NCBI GenBank assembly: GCA_913055655.1
Contig: CAJXKA010000001.1
Coordinates: 1,178,842-1,242,841, forward strand
From: an uncultured Oceanospirillales bacterium
GTDB lineage: Bacteria > Pseudomonadota > Gammaproteobacteria > Xanthomonadales > SZUA-36
Direction of reading: 5' to 3'
DNA: 64,000 nucleotides
Shown here one piece after another: positions 43,893-53,585 of the stretch; the stretch's first letter is position 1, and each line of letters begins with the position of its first letter. The position numbers and the translations under genes are program-made. The notes beneath the pieces are model-generated. The model was given only the letters and a program-made list of their open reading frames with translations. It was not told the DNA's origin and searched no databases.

Positions 43893-43896
<4 letters not shown>
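43411..43896 (+). CDS. rimB: RimB-like retropepsin-type protease
   Basis: The 161-residue protein belongs to the family once annotated as ATP-dependent zinc protease and now known as RimB, a retropepsin-like aspartic protease. Its active-site strand [13 protein letters not shown] carries the DTGA motif, and the fold continues with LGRTAML and [10 protein letters not shown]. In Pseudomonas RimB trims the glutamate tail that RimK adds to ribosomal protein S6. Here it overlaps rimK by ATGA, which supports that pairing. GGGGTGAG is five bases before the ATG. Confidence 0.88.
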
Positions 43897-44801
<905 letters not shown>

Positions 44802-44828
44802 CGCCGGCGTGCATCGCCCCAGCGCCGC

Positions 44829-47282
44829 CTAGCCGCCGATGGGCGAGCCCGGCGGCGGCGTAACCGTGCCCGGCAGGCTTGCGGCGTTGCGGTCCAGGGC
44901 GTCGATCCAGGCCTTTGCGGCCGCGTAGTGATCTACCCAGGCCGTGTCATCCGAACGCCCCGGCCGGGCATCATCCAGCCACGCACCCAGGTCATCGACC
45001 ACTGCCATGGCCTGGGCCCGGGTGGCTGCGGTGGCGCCACTATCAGCGGCCAGCGCGCCGACACCTTTCAGCACCTGGAATGCGGTCTGGCGCTGAATGG
45101 CGCCGTGCACGCCACCGGCCCGTTCCGCGTACCAGGTCGCGTCCATCAATGCTTCAAGCACTTCGTCAAAACCCGGCAGCGACGAATTCCGCGCGTGAAA
45201 ATCGTTCATCCGGGCGGCCCGCCAGGGGTGCAATAACACCTCCAGCGTGAGATCGACCGCGGCCGCGGGCGGCGCCATCGGGTCGAAGGTTGGCCCGGTA
45301 CGGCGGTCAAACGATTCCCGGTCACGCGGGTGGCCGGGTGGGCGCGGTGGAATCACGGCCGCCAGTGCATCCGGCAACGCCAGGACCGCCGGCGACAGGG
45401 CCTCGACCAGCGTGTCCAGCGCCTCGCGCTGCCGGGCGGCGGGAACGATTTCCGGCACCGGCTGGCCGTCGCCCCGAAGCGCGTAGCCAAAGCGCTGGCC
45501 ACCGATCAGCTTGCCGACCGCCTGCAGCTGGAACCGGTGCAGCAGGTAGATCGGCACCAGTGCCTCCTCCAGCGTGGCCAGCGGGCGGCCCTGGCGGATG
45601 ACGGCGGGCGAGAAGCGCTGCAGGGCGTAGTCGCGCACCTTGAGCAGGTGGTTGAATTCAGCGATGGCGTCCGCGCCGTTATCCCAGAGGTTGCCGTCCG
45701 GGTGTGCGGTGCCCGGGTTACGCGAATCCGAATCGGAGACGAACAGGTAGCCGTCGGCGATGGTTTTCTCCAGGATGGCGCGGCGCGCGGCCGCCTCGTC
45801 GGTGCCGGCCGGAAAATCACGGTAGGCGTAGTCGATGGTACGGCGGTCCCATTCGGCCACGCCCACGCCATAGGCTTCGGACAGGTCCAGGCCGCCGTCG
45901 GGCGCGAATCGGATTAACGGGAACGGGTAGTCCATCACCGAGGCACGGTCGTTTACGCTGGCGGCGAAATTGTGGTGCAGGCCGATGGTATGGCCCACTT
46001 CGTGGGCGGACAGCTGGCGGATGCGCGCCAGCGACATGGCCAGCATTTCCGGTGGCACGTCGTCACCCTCCCCCTGGTACGGCGCCAGCAGGCCCTCGGC
46101 AATCAGGTAATCCTGGCGGACGCGGAGCGAACCCAGCGTGACGTGACCCTTCAGGATCTCGCCGGTGCGGGGATCCGTTACGGATGAACCATAGGACCAG
46201 CCACGGGTGGAACGGTGCACCCACTGGATGACGTTGTAGCGCACGTCCATCGGGTCGGCGTCTTCGGGCAGCATGCGGACCTGGAACGCATTTTCGTACC
46301 CGGCGGCCTCGAATGCGTCATTCCACCACTCTGCCCCGTCGACCAGCGCCGAGCGCACCGGTTCCGGCACGCCGGGGTCGACGTAGTAGACGATGGGTTC
46401 GACGGCCGCCCCCCGCTCGGCGGACGGATCGACTTTCTCCAGCCGGTGCCGACGCGCGTAGGTGACCTGCAGGGGCTCGCCGATGGGACTGGCGTAATCC
46501 GCGAAGGGGTCTGCCGGCACCAGCCCAGCCCGCGGGTCCAGCGGCAACGGCTCGTAGCCCGGCGGCGGCAGGCGGATGAAGGAATGGTGCAGGTGCACGG
46601 TAATCGCGCCGGTGTCCGGCACCACCGTGGGCAGGATGCCGCTCAGCGGCTGGCCGTTGCCGTCGAATGCACGGTCGCCGGCAAACGTCACGACCGCCTC
46701 GACCTCGGTATTGTCGGGAAAACTCTTCGTCCGCGGCAGCCAGATGGCGGACCGGTCGGTATCGACCGCATACCGGCCCTGCTGCGCGCGTGAAAGCCGC
46801 TCACCCAGGCCATGCGAGTCCCGCAGGAAAAAGTCGGTCGCATCAAGCAGTACGCGGCCATCTTCGACCGCCACCGCTTCGAAACCCCAGATCACCGAGC
46901 GCGCGAAGGAATGCGCGACCGCGGCCTGCTCGGCGGCATCTTCGGAGTCGGCCCGGTAGTCCGTGTTCAGTTCCACCAGCAGCACTTTCGGGCCGCTGCG
47001 CTGGAAGGCCACCAGCTTCGTGTCACCCAGCTGGCCGCGGTCCAGGCCCAGGTCGTTGGAGCCGACGCCACGCGCCATCGCGGACTGGTAGATGAACGGG
47101 TCGTCCATGCGGTCGACCTTCAGCAGCAGCCGGCCGCCCCGTTCGTCCCAGTAAAGGTCGAAATAACCCGCCAGGTGTTCCAGGCCGTCCACCTGGTCGG
47201 TGATGTCATCCGCCTGGGCCAGCGGCAGTGAAATGGCGAAAAGCGTGAGTGCCAGCAATTGGCGGATGATTCGGTGGGTCAT
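44829..47282 (-). CDS. Exported zinc-dependent metalloprotease (DUF5117/M43-like)
   Basis: The 817-residue protein has a signal peptide (LLALTLFAISLPLAQAD) and a long N-terminal region with DUF5117-like segments (YFDLYWDERGGRLLLKVDRM, YQSAMARGVGSNDLGLDRGQ). The metzincin motif HEVGHTIGLHH lies near residue 426, followed by a Met-turn candidate ASVMDYPFP, and the C-terminal half matches DUF4953. Such proteins are common in Bacteroidetes and marine gammaproteobacteria and are thought to degrade proteins outside the cell. AAGGA stands seven bases before the ATG. A hairpin separates it from the DUF4139 gene upstream. Confidence 0.9.
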   Translation of the reverse strand: MTHRIIRQLLALTLFAISLPLAQADDITDQVDGLEHLAGYFDLYWDERGGRLLLKVDRMDDPFIYQSAMARGVGSNDLGLDRGQLGDTKLVAFQRSGPKVLLVELNTDYRADSEDAAEQAAVAHSFARSVIWGFEAVAVEDGRVLLDATDFFLRDSHGLGERLSRAQQGRYAVDTDRSAIWLPRTKSFPDNTEVEAVVTFAGDRAFDGNGQPLSGILPTVVPDTGAITVHLHHSFIRLPPPGYEPLPLDPRAGLVPADPFADYASPIGEPLQVTYARRHRLEKVDPSAERGAAVEPIVYYVDPGVPEPVRSALVDGAEWWNDAFEAAGYENAFQVRMLPEDADPMDVRYNVIQWVHRSTRGWSYGSSVTDPRTGEILKGHVTLGSLRVRQDYLIAEGLLAPYQGEGDDVPPEMLAMSLARIRQLSAHEVGHTIGLHHNFAASVNDRASVMDYPFPLIRFAPDGGLDLSEAYGVGVAEWDRRTIDYAYRDFPAGTDEAAARRAILEKTIADGYLFVSDSDSRNPGTAHPDGNLWDNGADAIAEFNHLLKVRDYALQRFSPAVIRQGRPLATLEEALVPIYLLHRFQLQAVGKLIGGQRFGYALRGDGQPVPEIVPAARQREALDTLVEALSPAVLALPDALAAVIPPRPPGHPRDRESFDRRTGPTFDPMAPPAAAVDLTLEVLLHPWRAARMNDFHARNSSLPGFDEVLEALMDATWYAERAGGVHGAIQRQTAFQVLKGVGALAADSGATAATRAQAMAVVDDLGAWLDDARPGRSDDTAWVDHYAAAKAWIDALDRNAASLPGTVTPPPGSPIGG

Positions 47283-47299
47283 GCGGCGTCCTTGGTGAA

Positions 47300-47335
47300 A
47301 AGCGGTACCCGGCGCAGTCTAGCCGAATACCGCTT
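47300..47335 (-). terminator. Hairpin between the DUF4139 and metalloprotease genes (terminator or attenuator)
   Basis: AAGCGGTA (47300-47307) and TACCGCTT (47328-47335) form a perfect 8-base stem with an inner CGGC/GCCG stem. On the minus strand the stem is followed at once by TTCACC (TACCGCTTTTC at the join). It begins 30 bases after the DUF4139 stop and ends just ahead of the ribosome site of the metalloprotease gene. Confidence 0.5.
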
Positions 47336-47365
47336 CCCGTGAACCCGCCGGTGATGACCCGGTGC

Positions 47366-48883
47366 TTACCAGTCGTAATGCACCGTGTAGCGAATCACCG
47401 TTTCGCCCTCCGGTGGCACCTCCACATCGAAGCGGATCCGGCTGGCGTTGTCCTTGCCATGCCGGTGCGTACTGTCGGTGACCTCCCAGTTCGCCGCGCG
47501 GTACAGGTTTTCCAGCACGGCCACGTTCACGGCCTCGTCCTTGTGGTTGCGCAGCTTGATCTCGAAGGTCTCCCACAGGTTGCGGCTGGCGGAATCAACC
47601 CGGAAATCCGTTTGCGTGCGTTCGCCGACCACGTCGAAGGCATTGCCCATGCGGATCAGCACATCCTCGTTTCGGGGCGTGTGGTCGAGCACGTCCTCGC
47701 CGATGAACTCCAGGCTGCCATCGGCCGGGTCCAGCTGGTTGACCCGAATGCGACCGGCGGGCATCGGCACGCCCAGTCCGGAATCCTCATCATTGGCGAA
47801 GCGCAGGTAGACGTTGACGTCCTTGTCGGCCACCCGGCCGTACCCCTGGTCCAGCTGGCGGTAGCCGTGCCAGCCGTAGTTCAGCGTCGGCGCGTAAACC
47901 AGTTCCTTCTGGCAACTGACAGCCTCCACGGCCGGCATCAACTCGATCTGGCGGGTGGAATTGTCCGGCAGGTCGGTGCGGCGGCCCAACGTGTAAAGGT
48001 GATACTCGAAGAACGATTTCTCCTCGAAGCCGGCCGCGGCGTCCTCCATGACCGCCATGCGCTGCATTGCCGCCGGGCTGGGTGGCCGCGCCGGCTGGGC
48101 GCGGTTGACGTCGCCGGCGATCAGTTTCAGGCGGGCGTTGTGATAGCCGGCGCCGGACTGGTTGACGATGCTGACCCAGGCCGACAGGTCCATCGCACAG
48201 CCATCGGATTCGTCGTAGACGATGTTGTAGTCGGCCCACCAGGTCATGCCCTGGGTCTCGTAGCTGACGCGGGTCAGTTGCTCACCGGCCGTGGGGCTCT
48301 CGATCATCCATTCCAGCGTGGGCCGCGTGATCAGGCCGCCGGGCAGCTTGCCGAAGGTGATGTTCGAGTAGCTGCGCACGGCCTGAACGCGACCATCGTC
48401 CAGTTGCAGCGTCAGGCCGTCCGTGGCGCCCAGCAGGACGCCGGAGACCTGTTCGACATGATCGCCGCGCGGCACTTCCACGGTAATGCGCTCACCCAGG
48501 TAACGCTGGATCAGCTTCGCTTGGCTGACCAGGTCGAATTTGAAGCTCTGCTCGATGACACGGGTGCCCGGCTCATCCAGCGACGCGAACGTCACTGTCG
48601 TCGGGTCGATCAGCGCGGCCACGTCGGTGACGCGCAGGGTCTGCAGCCCCCGGTCAACCTCGTAATCGCGATCATGGCGAACGATGGCGTAACCAGGTAC
48701 GTGGCCATAACCGCTGCGGCCGTCTACCGGGCGATACAGGTCCGGGGAGACGGCGCCCGGCGCCAGGCTCGAGTAGATGGTCACGGCGTCATCGCTGTCG
48801 GCCGCGTGGGCGGTTGCTGAAAACGCGGCCACGATAGTGGCCGCGATTTGACCGGTGGGTGATCGGAACAGTTTGGGTTGCAT
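47366..48883 (-). CDS. Exported DUF4139-domain protein
   Basis: The 505-residue protein has a signal peptide (QIAATIVAAFSATAHAAD) and the DUF4139 body: an N-terminal part with YRPVDGRSGYGHVPGYA, the paired-strand core WWADYNIVYDESDGCAMDLS and WVSIVNQSGAGYHNARLKLI, and a C-terminal jelly-roll-like end (FEIKLRNHKDEAVNVAVLEN). The family function is unknown; the proteins are envelope or secreted. GAGG lies eight bases before the ATG. It is divergent from the histidine kinase, whose signals may be linked to it. Confidence 0.85.
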   Translation of the reverse strand: MQPKLFRSPTGQIAATIVAAFSATAHAADSDDAVTIYSSLAPGAVSPDLYRPVDGRSGYGHVPGYAIVRHDRDYEVDRGLQTLRVTDVAALIDPTTVTFASLDEPGTRVIEQSFKFDLVSQAKLIQRYLGERITVEVPRGDHVEQVSGVLLGATDGLTLQLDDGRVQAVRSYSNITFGKLPGGLITRPTLEWMIESPTAGEQLTRVSYETQGMTWWADYNIVYDESDGCAMDLSAWVSIVNQSGAGYHNARLKLIAGDVNRAQPARPPSPAAMQRMAVMEDAAAGFEEKSFFEYHLYTLGRRTDLPDNSTRQIELMPAVEAVSCQKELVYAPTLNYGWHGYRQLDQGYGRVADKDVNVYLRFANDEDSGLGVPMPAGRIRVNQLDPADGSLEFIGEDVLDHTPRNEDVLIRMGNAFDVVGERTQTDFRVDSASRNLWETFEIKLRNHKDEAVNVAVLENLYRAANWEVTDSTHRHGKDNASRIRFDVEVPPEGETVIRYTVHYDW

Positions 48884-48899
48884 GGCAAGCACCTCGTTT

Positions 48900-48929
48900 G
48901 GGTTTCAGGACTCAGAACGGCCGAAACCC
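48900..48929. promoter_or_regulatory. Inverted repeat between DUF4139 and sensor-kinase genes
   Basis: GGGTTTC (48900-48906) and GAAACCC (48923-48929) are perfect inverted copies, 16 bases apart, in the 126-base gap between divergent genes. A site here could let the response regulator control both. Arms of seven bases can occur by chance. Confidence 0.3.
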
Positions 48930-49009
48930 GGAAATGGGGTTAAACGTGATGGTCATCGTCCAATTCTTGTATCCTAACGGGTCCGGCGTGGTCCGTTCGA
49001 GGTCAGGGA

Positions 49010-50614
49010 GTGGCGACGATCAAGGCCAGCTTCACGCGTAATCTGAAGATCGCATTTGGCGTCATGCTGTTCATCGCCATGGCGATCGCGTGGTATTTCT
49101 ATGACAGCGCGCGCTGGTTTGCGCGTGATGTCCAGCGCATCACCTCGGCCGGGCGCGTTCTCGATGCGTACCAGGAAGCCTCCGCGGCGGTCGCCCGCCA
49201 ACTGCACACCGTGACCGACGCGGTCGAACGCGGCGGGCTGCCGGGCGTGGGTGCCATCGAAGATAACAACCGCACCATCGACGACGCACTCGCGGCCGCG
49301 CGAACCGCGCTGCGAGCAGAGGAATCGCCCACCACCGGCGCCAACGACGAGCCCGGCCTTCTGGTCGAAGCCACCGACGCGGCCACCGCGATCATGGGGG
49401 CATCGGCATCGATCGACGATGCGCTGACGGCCAGGGACCCGGATCGCGCGCGAGCCGAACTCGGGCAGCTGCGCGACCAGGGCGAGGCCAGCCGGTTTTT
49501 CGTCATCATGGACGGCCTGATCGACGACCGTCACGCCCACCTGGTGGAAGCCGGCGACCAGGCGCTTTCGCTTTCCGGTTACGTGATGCGGTTGTTGCCG
49601 GCCATCGCCGCGCTGTTGCTGCTGTTTGCCGGCCTGGCGCTGGCGCGGTTCTCGCGTAGCCTCAGGTTTTCCATCGGCGCCCTGCACGAGGCCGTTGCGG
49701 AGTTTGCCCGGGGCAACCTGAAACACCGCATCCCGGCCATCCGAGAACGCGAATTCCAGGAACTGGGCAGCGCGTTCAACGCCATGGCCACGCAACTCTC
49801 CGACCAGGGCGATGCCCTGCGCAACACCAATGTGCGACTGGAGGCCATGGTCGAGGAGCGCACCCGCGAACTGCAGGAAAGCAACGAAAAACTGGCCCGG
49901 GTGGACGAGCACCGCCGGCGCCTGCTGGCCGATATCAGCCACGAGTTCCGCACCCCGCTCACGGTGATCAAGGGCGAGTCGGAAATCGCCATGCGGGCCA
50001 AGGGGCTCGACCCTGACGATTACCGGGAATCGTTGCGGCGCATTGTCGATACCGCGGACCACGCGACCGCGCTGGTCGAGGACCTGCTGTTCATCGTCCG
50101 TGCCAATGCCGGCGAACCCCGGCTGCAGATCAAGCCGGTCGAGGTCACCGAGATCGTTCGCCGGGTGTGCGAGGAATTCACGGCCCGGGCGAGCCAGAAG
50201 GACGTTCGAATCCGTCACGATGGAACGGCGGACCGTGCCATGCTGGACGGCGATCCCCGGCGCTTAAGACAGGTATTCGCGATACTGCTCGATAACGCGC
50301 TACGATATTCACACAACGGCGGCACCATCGAGGTGACCGTTGAGACTGGCAAAAACGAGGTAAGCATCATGGTTCGGGACGAAGGAATCGGCCTGACGGT
50401 GGAAGAAGCCGAAATGGCCTTCCAGCGGTTTTATCGTGGCAGTTCCGCTGTCAGCCACGCCCAGCAGGGCAGCGGGCTGGGACTGCCGGTGGCGAAAGCC
50501 ATTGTCGAAGCGCACAAGGGGCGCATTTCACTGGAAGGCGAGCCCGGTAAGGGTGCGGTCGCCACGGTCTGGCTGCCGGCGAAGAGCGGTGGTCGCCTGA
50601 GGGCGGTCGCATGA
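49010..50614 (+). CDS. Membrane sensor histidine kinase
   Basis: The 534-residue kinase has two membrane helices (about 12-28 and 188-206) that bracket a periplasmic helical sensor of about 155 residues rich in Ala and Asp, then HAMP (about 207-260), a coiled coil, the dimerisation/phosphoacceptor segment ADISHEFRTPLTVI with His311, and an ATPase domain with ILLDNALRYSHNGG, VRDEGIGL and GSGLGLPVAKAIVEAHKG. GTG with AGGGA just before is the start. It overlaps the response-regulator gene by ATGA, giving a complete two-component pair. The stimulus is unknown; the envelope genes divergent to it are candidate targets. Confidence 0.94.
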   Translation: MATIKASFTRNLKIAFGVMLFIAMAIAWYFYDSARWFARDVQRITSAGRVLDAYQEASAAVARQLHTVTDAVERGGLPGVGAIEDNNRTIDDALAAARTALRAEESPTTGANDEPGLLVEATDAATAIMGASASIDDALTARDPDRARAELGQLRDQGEASRFFVIMDGLIDDRHAHLVEAGDQALSLSGYVMRLLPAIAALLLLFAGLALARFSRSLRFSIGALHEAVAEFARGNLKHRIPAIREREFQELGSAFNAMATQLSDQGDALRNTNVRLEAMVEERTRELQESNEKLARVDEHRRRLLADISHEFRTPLTVIKGESEIAMRAKGLDPDDYRESLRRIVDTADHATALVEDLLFIVRANAGEPRLQIKPVEVTEIVRRVCEEFTARASQKDVRIRHDGTADRAMLDGDPRRLRQVFAILLDNALRYSHNGGTIEVTVETGKNEVSIMVRDEGIGLTVEEAEMAFQRFYRGSSAVSHAQQGSGLGLPVAKAIVEAHKGRISLEGEPGKGAVATVWLPAKSGGRLRAVA

Positions 50615-51306
50615 GGATCCTGGTCGTCGAGGATGACGCCCGCGTCGCCGATTTCCTGCGCCGCGGCCTGGCCGCCGAGGGGCATTTCTGTGTCATGGCC
50701 ACCGATGGCAACGAGGGCCTGACGCTTGCCCAGGAAGGCGATTTCGACATGATCCTGCTGGACCTCATGCTGCCGGGCATACACGGCCACGAGGTCTGCC
50801 AGCAGCTGCGCATGAACCGCGTCAACACGCCGCTGATGATCCTGACGGCCATGGACGCGCAGGAAGACATCGTCGACGGCCTGCGCCTGGGCGCGGACGA
50901 TTACATGACCAAGCCGTTTTCGTTCGAGGAACTGCTGGCGCGTATCGAGTCCGTGATGCGCCGCAGCGACAGCCGTAGCCTGGAGAACCCCCGCCTGAAG
51001 GCCGGTCGCATCACGTTTGACCGCGATTCCCTGCTGGTGGAGGTCGAAGGCCGGCCGATCAAGATGACGGCGAAAGAGATGGCCATCCTGGAACTGTTCA
51101 TGTCGCATCCCGGCAAACTGTTCAGCCGCGAGCGCATTCTCAGTAACGTCTGGGGCATGAACATGGACCCGATGACAAACGTCGTGGACGTTTATATCGG
51201 CAAGTTGCGCAAGAAAATCGACCAGTCCGACAGCGATTCGATGATCGAAACCGTGCGCGGCCTGGGGTACCGGTTCATCGTGCCGCCGGGCAACCCGGGG
51301 CGTTAA
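50611..51306 (+). CDS. OmpR-family response regulator
   Basis: The 231-residue protein has a receiver domain with EDD at 7-9, phosphoacceptor Asp51 in LLDLMLPG, Thr in ILTAMD and Lys in YMTKPFSF, and a winged-helix DNA-binding domain with VDVYIGKLRKKID and VRGLGYRFIVP. It is co-translated with the histidine kinase. An intrinsic terminator candidate follows 20 bases after the stop. Confidence 0.96.
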   Translation: MRILVVEDDARVADFLRRGLAAEGHFCVMATDGNEGLTLAQEGDFDMILLDLMLPGIHGHEVCQQLRMNRVNTPLMILTAMDAQEDIVDGLRLGADDYMTKPFSFEELLARIESVMRRSDSRSLENPRLKAGRITFDRDSLLVEVEGRPIKMTAKEMAILELFMSHPGKLFSRERILSNVWGMNMDPMTNVVDVYIGKLRKKIDQSDSDSMIETVRGLGYRFIVPPGNPGR

Positions 51307-51325
51307 TCCACCAGCGAATTTAAAC

Positions 51326-51354
51326 GGGGTTCATCACCCCTTCAGTATTCTTTC
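51326..51354 (+). terminator. Intrinsic terminator candidate of the two-component operon
   Basis: GGGGT (51326-51330) and ACCCC (51336-51340) form a 5-base stem with a TCATC loop, followed by the T-rich TTCAGTATTCTTTC. It is short but well placed 20 bases after the response-regulator stop. Confidence 0.48.
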
Positions 51355-51371
51355 AGGGGTCGATCAATATG

Positions 51372-51389
51372 ATCAGTGACGTCACTGAT
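51372..51389. repeat. Perfect 18-base palindrome
   Basis: ATCAGTGACGTCACTGAT is its own reverse complement and lies in the gap between the response-regulator terminator and the 3' end of the convergent lipoprotein gene. A partial copy, TAGTGAC, follows at 51394-51400. It may be a dimeric protein site or an RNA hairpin; no T-run follows in either direction. Confidence 0.5.
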
Positions 51390-51509
51390 GGAATAGTGAC
51401 CATTTCGCACCACGCCCCGGCCGTTCGCGCTGAAACAGCCAGGGTGATGAGCCCGGGCCCGCCCAACGGCCCAGGGTTCCGATGACCGTCAGGGACGCGC
51501 CCTCGGCAG

Positions 51510-51545
51510 ACCGGTGATTTTGCCCACCAGGGTGAAATCACCGGT
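51510..51545 (-). terminator. Stem-loop after the Cys-rich lipoprotein gene
   Basis: ACCGGTGATTT (51510-51520) and AAATCACCGGT (51535-51545) form a perfect 11-base stem with a 14-base loop, starting eight bases after the lipoprotein stop. No T-run follows on the minus strand, so it may act as 3' end stabiliser or a Rho-assisted terminator. Confidence 0.45.
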
Positions 51546-51553
51546 TTGCCGGT

Positions 51554-53581
51554 TTACTCCAGCTCCATTTCGAAAAGCACACGGCTTTCGTCGATCGACG
51601 GCGCGCCGGCGTATGTCCGCCCGCCTTCACGGGCCCAGGCGGGTAACAGCGTCAACCGGGTCGGGAGCGGCTGGACGGTCACCTCATCCTTGCCGTTGAT
51701 GAAGTCGCTGCCCGGACCTGCCAGCGTCGAACCGACCCAGTCGATCGTCATGCCCACGCCGCAACCCGAAAGCATGCCGGGGCGGCTTCGGAACAGCGCC
51801 TTGACGGGTGACGGTGAAAGCACGATGGGCCGGACCAGGCCTGACCACTCCGCCACCAGCCGGTCATCACGCGGCTCAAGGCCGGCGACCAGGTGGGTTT
51901 CCTCACGTCGCAGTTCAGCATACCCGGCATAGTCTCCCGTCCAGGCACGGGTGCACGGCAGTGCCCCGGCCAGGCTGGCGTCGGTAGTGAACTGGAGGTC
52001 GCCTTTAACGGCCAGGTCCGCGCCCAGTGCGATGCCCTGCCGTAAGCGGGAAAGTTGTGGGTCAACACTGAAACCCAAAAACACCACGTCCAGGGTCCCC
52101 TCAACCTCGCCCGTGGCCAACACCTCGCCACGCGCGCCTGGCACACCGGCGAGCCTTTCCAGGGCCGTGATCTTTCCCCGGCAAGCGGCGAGCCGGTCTT
52201 CACGATCAGCACGGCAACTCTCCGTTTCCTGCTCGCGTAAAGCGACACAGGCATCGCGGGCAGCCACCTCGATCTCGATGCATTGCGTCCGCTCCACTTC
52301 CAGTCGCCGATTGCGTGCCTCACGCGCCTGCACACAGGCCGCGTCCTCGACTTCGCTGAGACAACGGTTGTTCAACGGGTTCCTGAGCTGGCAACTGCGG
52401 CAGTCGCGGGTATCACGCTCCAGCGGGCATTGCTCGTGGTTCACCGTGCACTGGCGTTGCTGCGAACACGCCGTCATCGAGCAGCCCAGGGCATCGGTCG
52501 ACAGGTTGGAGACCGTCGCACGATGGGTGCCATCCCGACCGGGTGAGGCCGGCGTTTCGACGGCAAGGACCTGGTCGGCGAGCGTCGCCTGCAGCGCAGC
52601 GGCCAAAAATTCACGTCGTAACTCGATCCGCATGGGCGCGTCCAGGTCGGCTGATGGGGACACGACCGCCACGCGGCGTTCGAACGCCTGCTGCAAGGCG
52701 GGGAAACCAAGCGGGCCTTCGGCCGGTGAGGGTTGGCCGGTTTCCGGCGCGCTGGCGATGCGCAGCAGGCACCCGTTACCGCCGTCAACCTGGTAAACCC
52801 GCCATTCCCGGTTGACGTGAACACCCGGCGGAGTCGGGATCGCGCCGTCCGGCCCGGTCCACTCACCTTGCTGTACGCCGGTGGCGACACCATCGGCATA
52901 GCCGTAATTCAAAACGTCAACCGGCGCCGACGCCGATGCCCCACAGGTCGTGACACCGGGCAACAGGTCGACGTCGAGCGCCATGCGGACCGCATCCCGG
53001 TTGACCAGGACCGCGGCGCCCTGCAGCACGGTCCGGCCCTGGAGCGGCGTTGAGAGATCCGTCACCGCGTTGACCCCACCCGACACGCGCACCCCCGCTT
53101 CCAGTACCGCCAGGGGCAGCAGGCCTAGCTCGATCCGGTTGAACCCGCGGTCGGTCAGCTGCCTGATCCAGCCCGGGTCGGCGGCCTTCCCGATCGAGCC
53201 CGGTTCGAATATCACCGGGTGCCAGGTGAGGGCCTCGTCATCGACACGAAACTGGATTTCACCGGCATCAGCGCCGGCCCTGAACGTAATCAGCTGTGCA
53301 TTGAATTCGACATGAATATCCGGGTCGCCCGGGGCATCTTCCAATGCCCGCGCCAGGCCGGTGAGGATTACGGACTCAAGGAAATCACGGCGTAGTGTCA
53401 CGACGGCATCGACCGACGACAGGCGCCCAAGCGTCTCCGATGCCTCTGCGATACGCTGGGTCTGTAGCGGTGCGAAAGCCTCCGGTACGCCGCGCGGGGG
53501 CAACAGCGAGCACCCGGCCATTGCCAGGACCGCCACGCACACGACCCGCGCACCGACAATCGCGGTTCTGAATCCGTTCAT
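51554..53581 (-). CDS. Large lipoprotein with Cys-rich helical centre, unrecognised
   Basis: The 675-residue protein has a lipoprotein signal (RTAIVGARVVCVAVLAMAGC, lipobox AMAGC), a first domain (about 30-360), a Cys-rich, highly charged helical segment at about 385-490 that includes CSMTACSQQRQC, CRSCQ and CVALREQETESC with roughly a dozen Cys, and a C-terminal beta-rich domain (about 505-675). The first and last domains both contain long amphipathic strands with LRREFL-type segments, recalling lipid-binding tubular proteins, but no family is recognised. The start follows the membrane-protein stop by four bases with GAGGTG before it. It is the third gene of the PadR operon. Confidence 0.78.
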   Translation of the reverse strand: MNGFRTAIVGARVVCVAVLAMAGCSLLPPRGVPEAFAPLQTQRIAEASETLGRLSSVDAVVTLRRDFLESVILTGLARALEDAPGDPDIHVEFNAQLITFRAGADAGEIQFRVDDEALTWHPVIFEPGSIGKAADPGWIRQLTDRGFNRIELGLLPLAVLEAGVRVSGGVNAVTDLSTPLQGRTVLQGAAVLVNRDAVRMALDVDLLPGVTTCGASASAPVDVLNYGYADGVATGVQQGEWTGPDGAIPTPPGVHVNREWRVYQVDGGNGCLLRIASAPETGQPSPAEGPLGFPALQQAFERRVAVVSPSADLDAPMRIELRREFLAAALQATLADQVLAVETPASPGRDGTHRATVSNLSTDALGCSMTACSQQRQCTVNHEQCPLERDTRDCRSCQLRNPLNNRCLSEVEDAACVQAREARNRRLEVERTQCIEIEVAARDACVALREQETESCRADREDRLAACRGKITALERLAGVPGARGEVLATGEVEGTLDVVFLGFSVDPQLSRLRQGIALGADLAVKGDLQFTTDASLAGALPCTRAWTGDYAGYAELRREETHLVAGLEPRDDRLVAEWSGLVRPIVLSPSPVKALFRSRPGMLSGCGVGMTIDWVGSTLAGPGSDFINGKDEVTVQPLPTRLTLLPAWAREGGRTYAGAPSIDESRVLFEMELE

Positions 53582-53585
53582 CACC

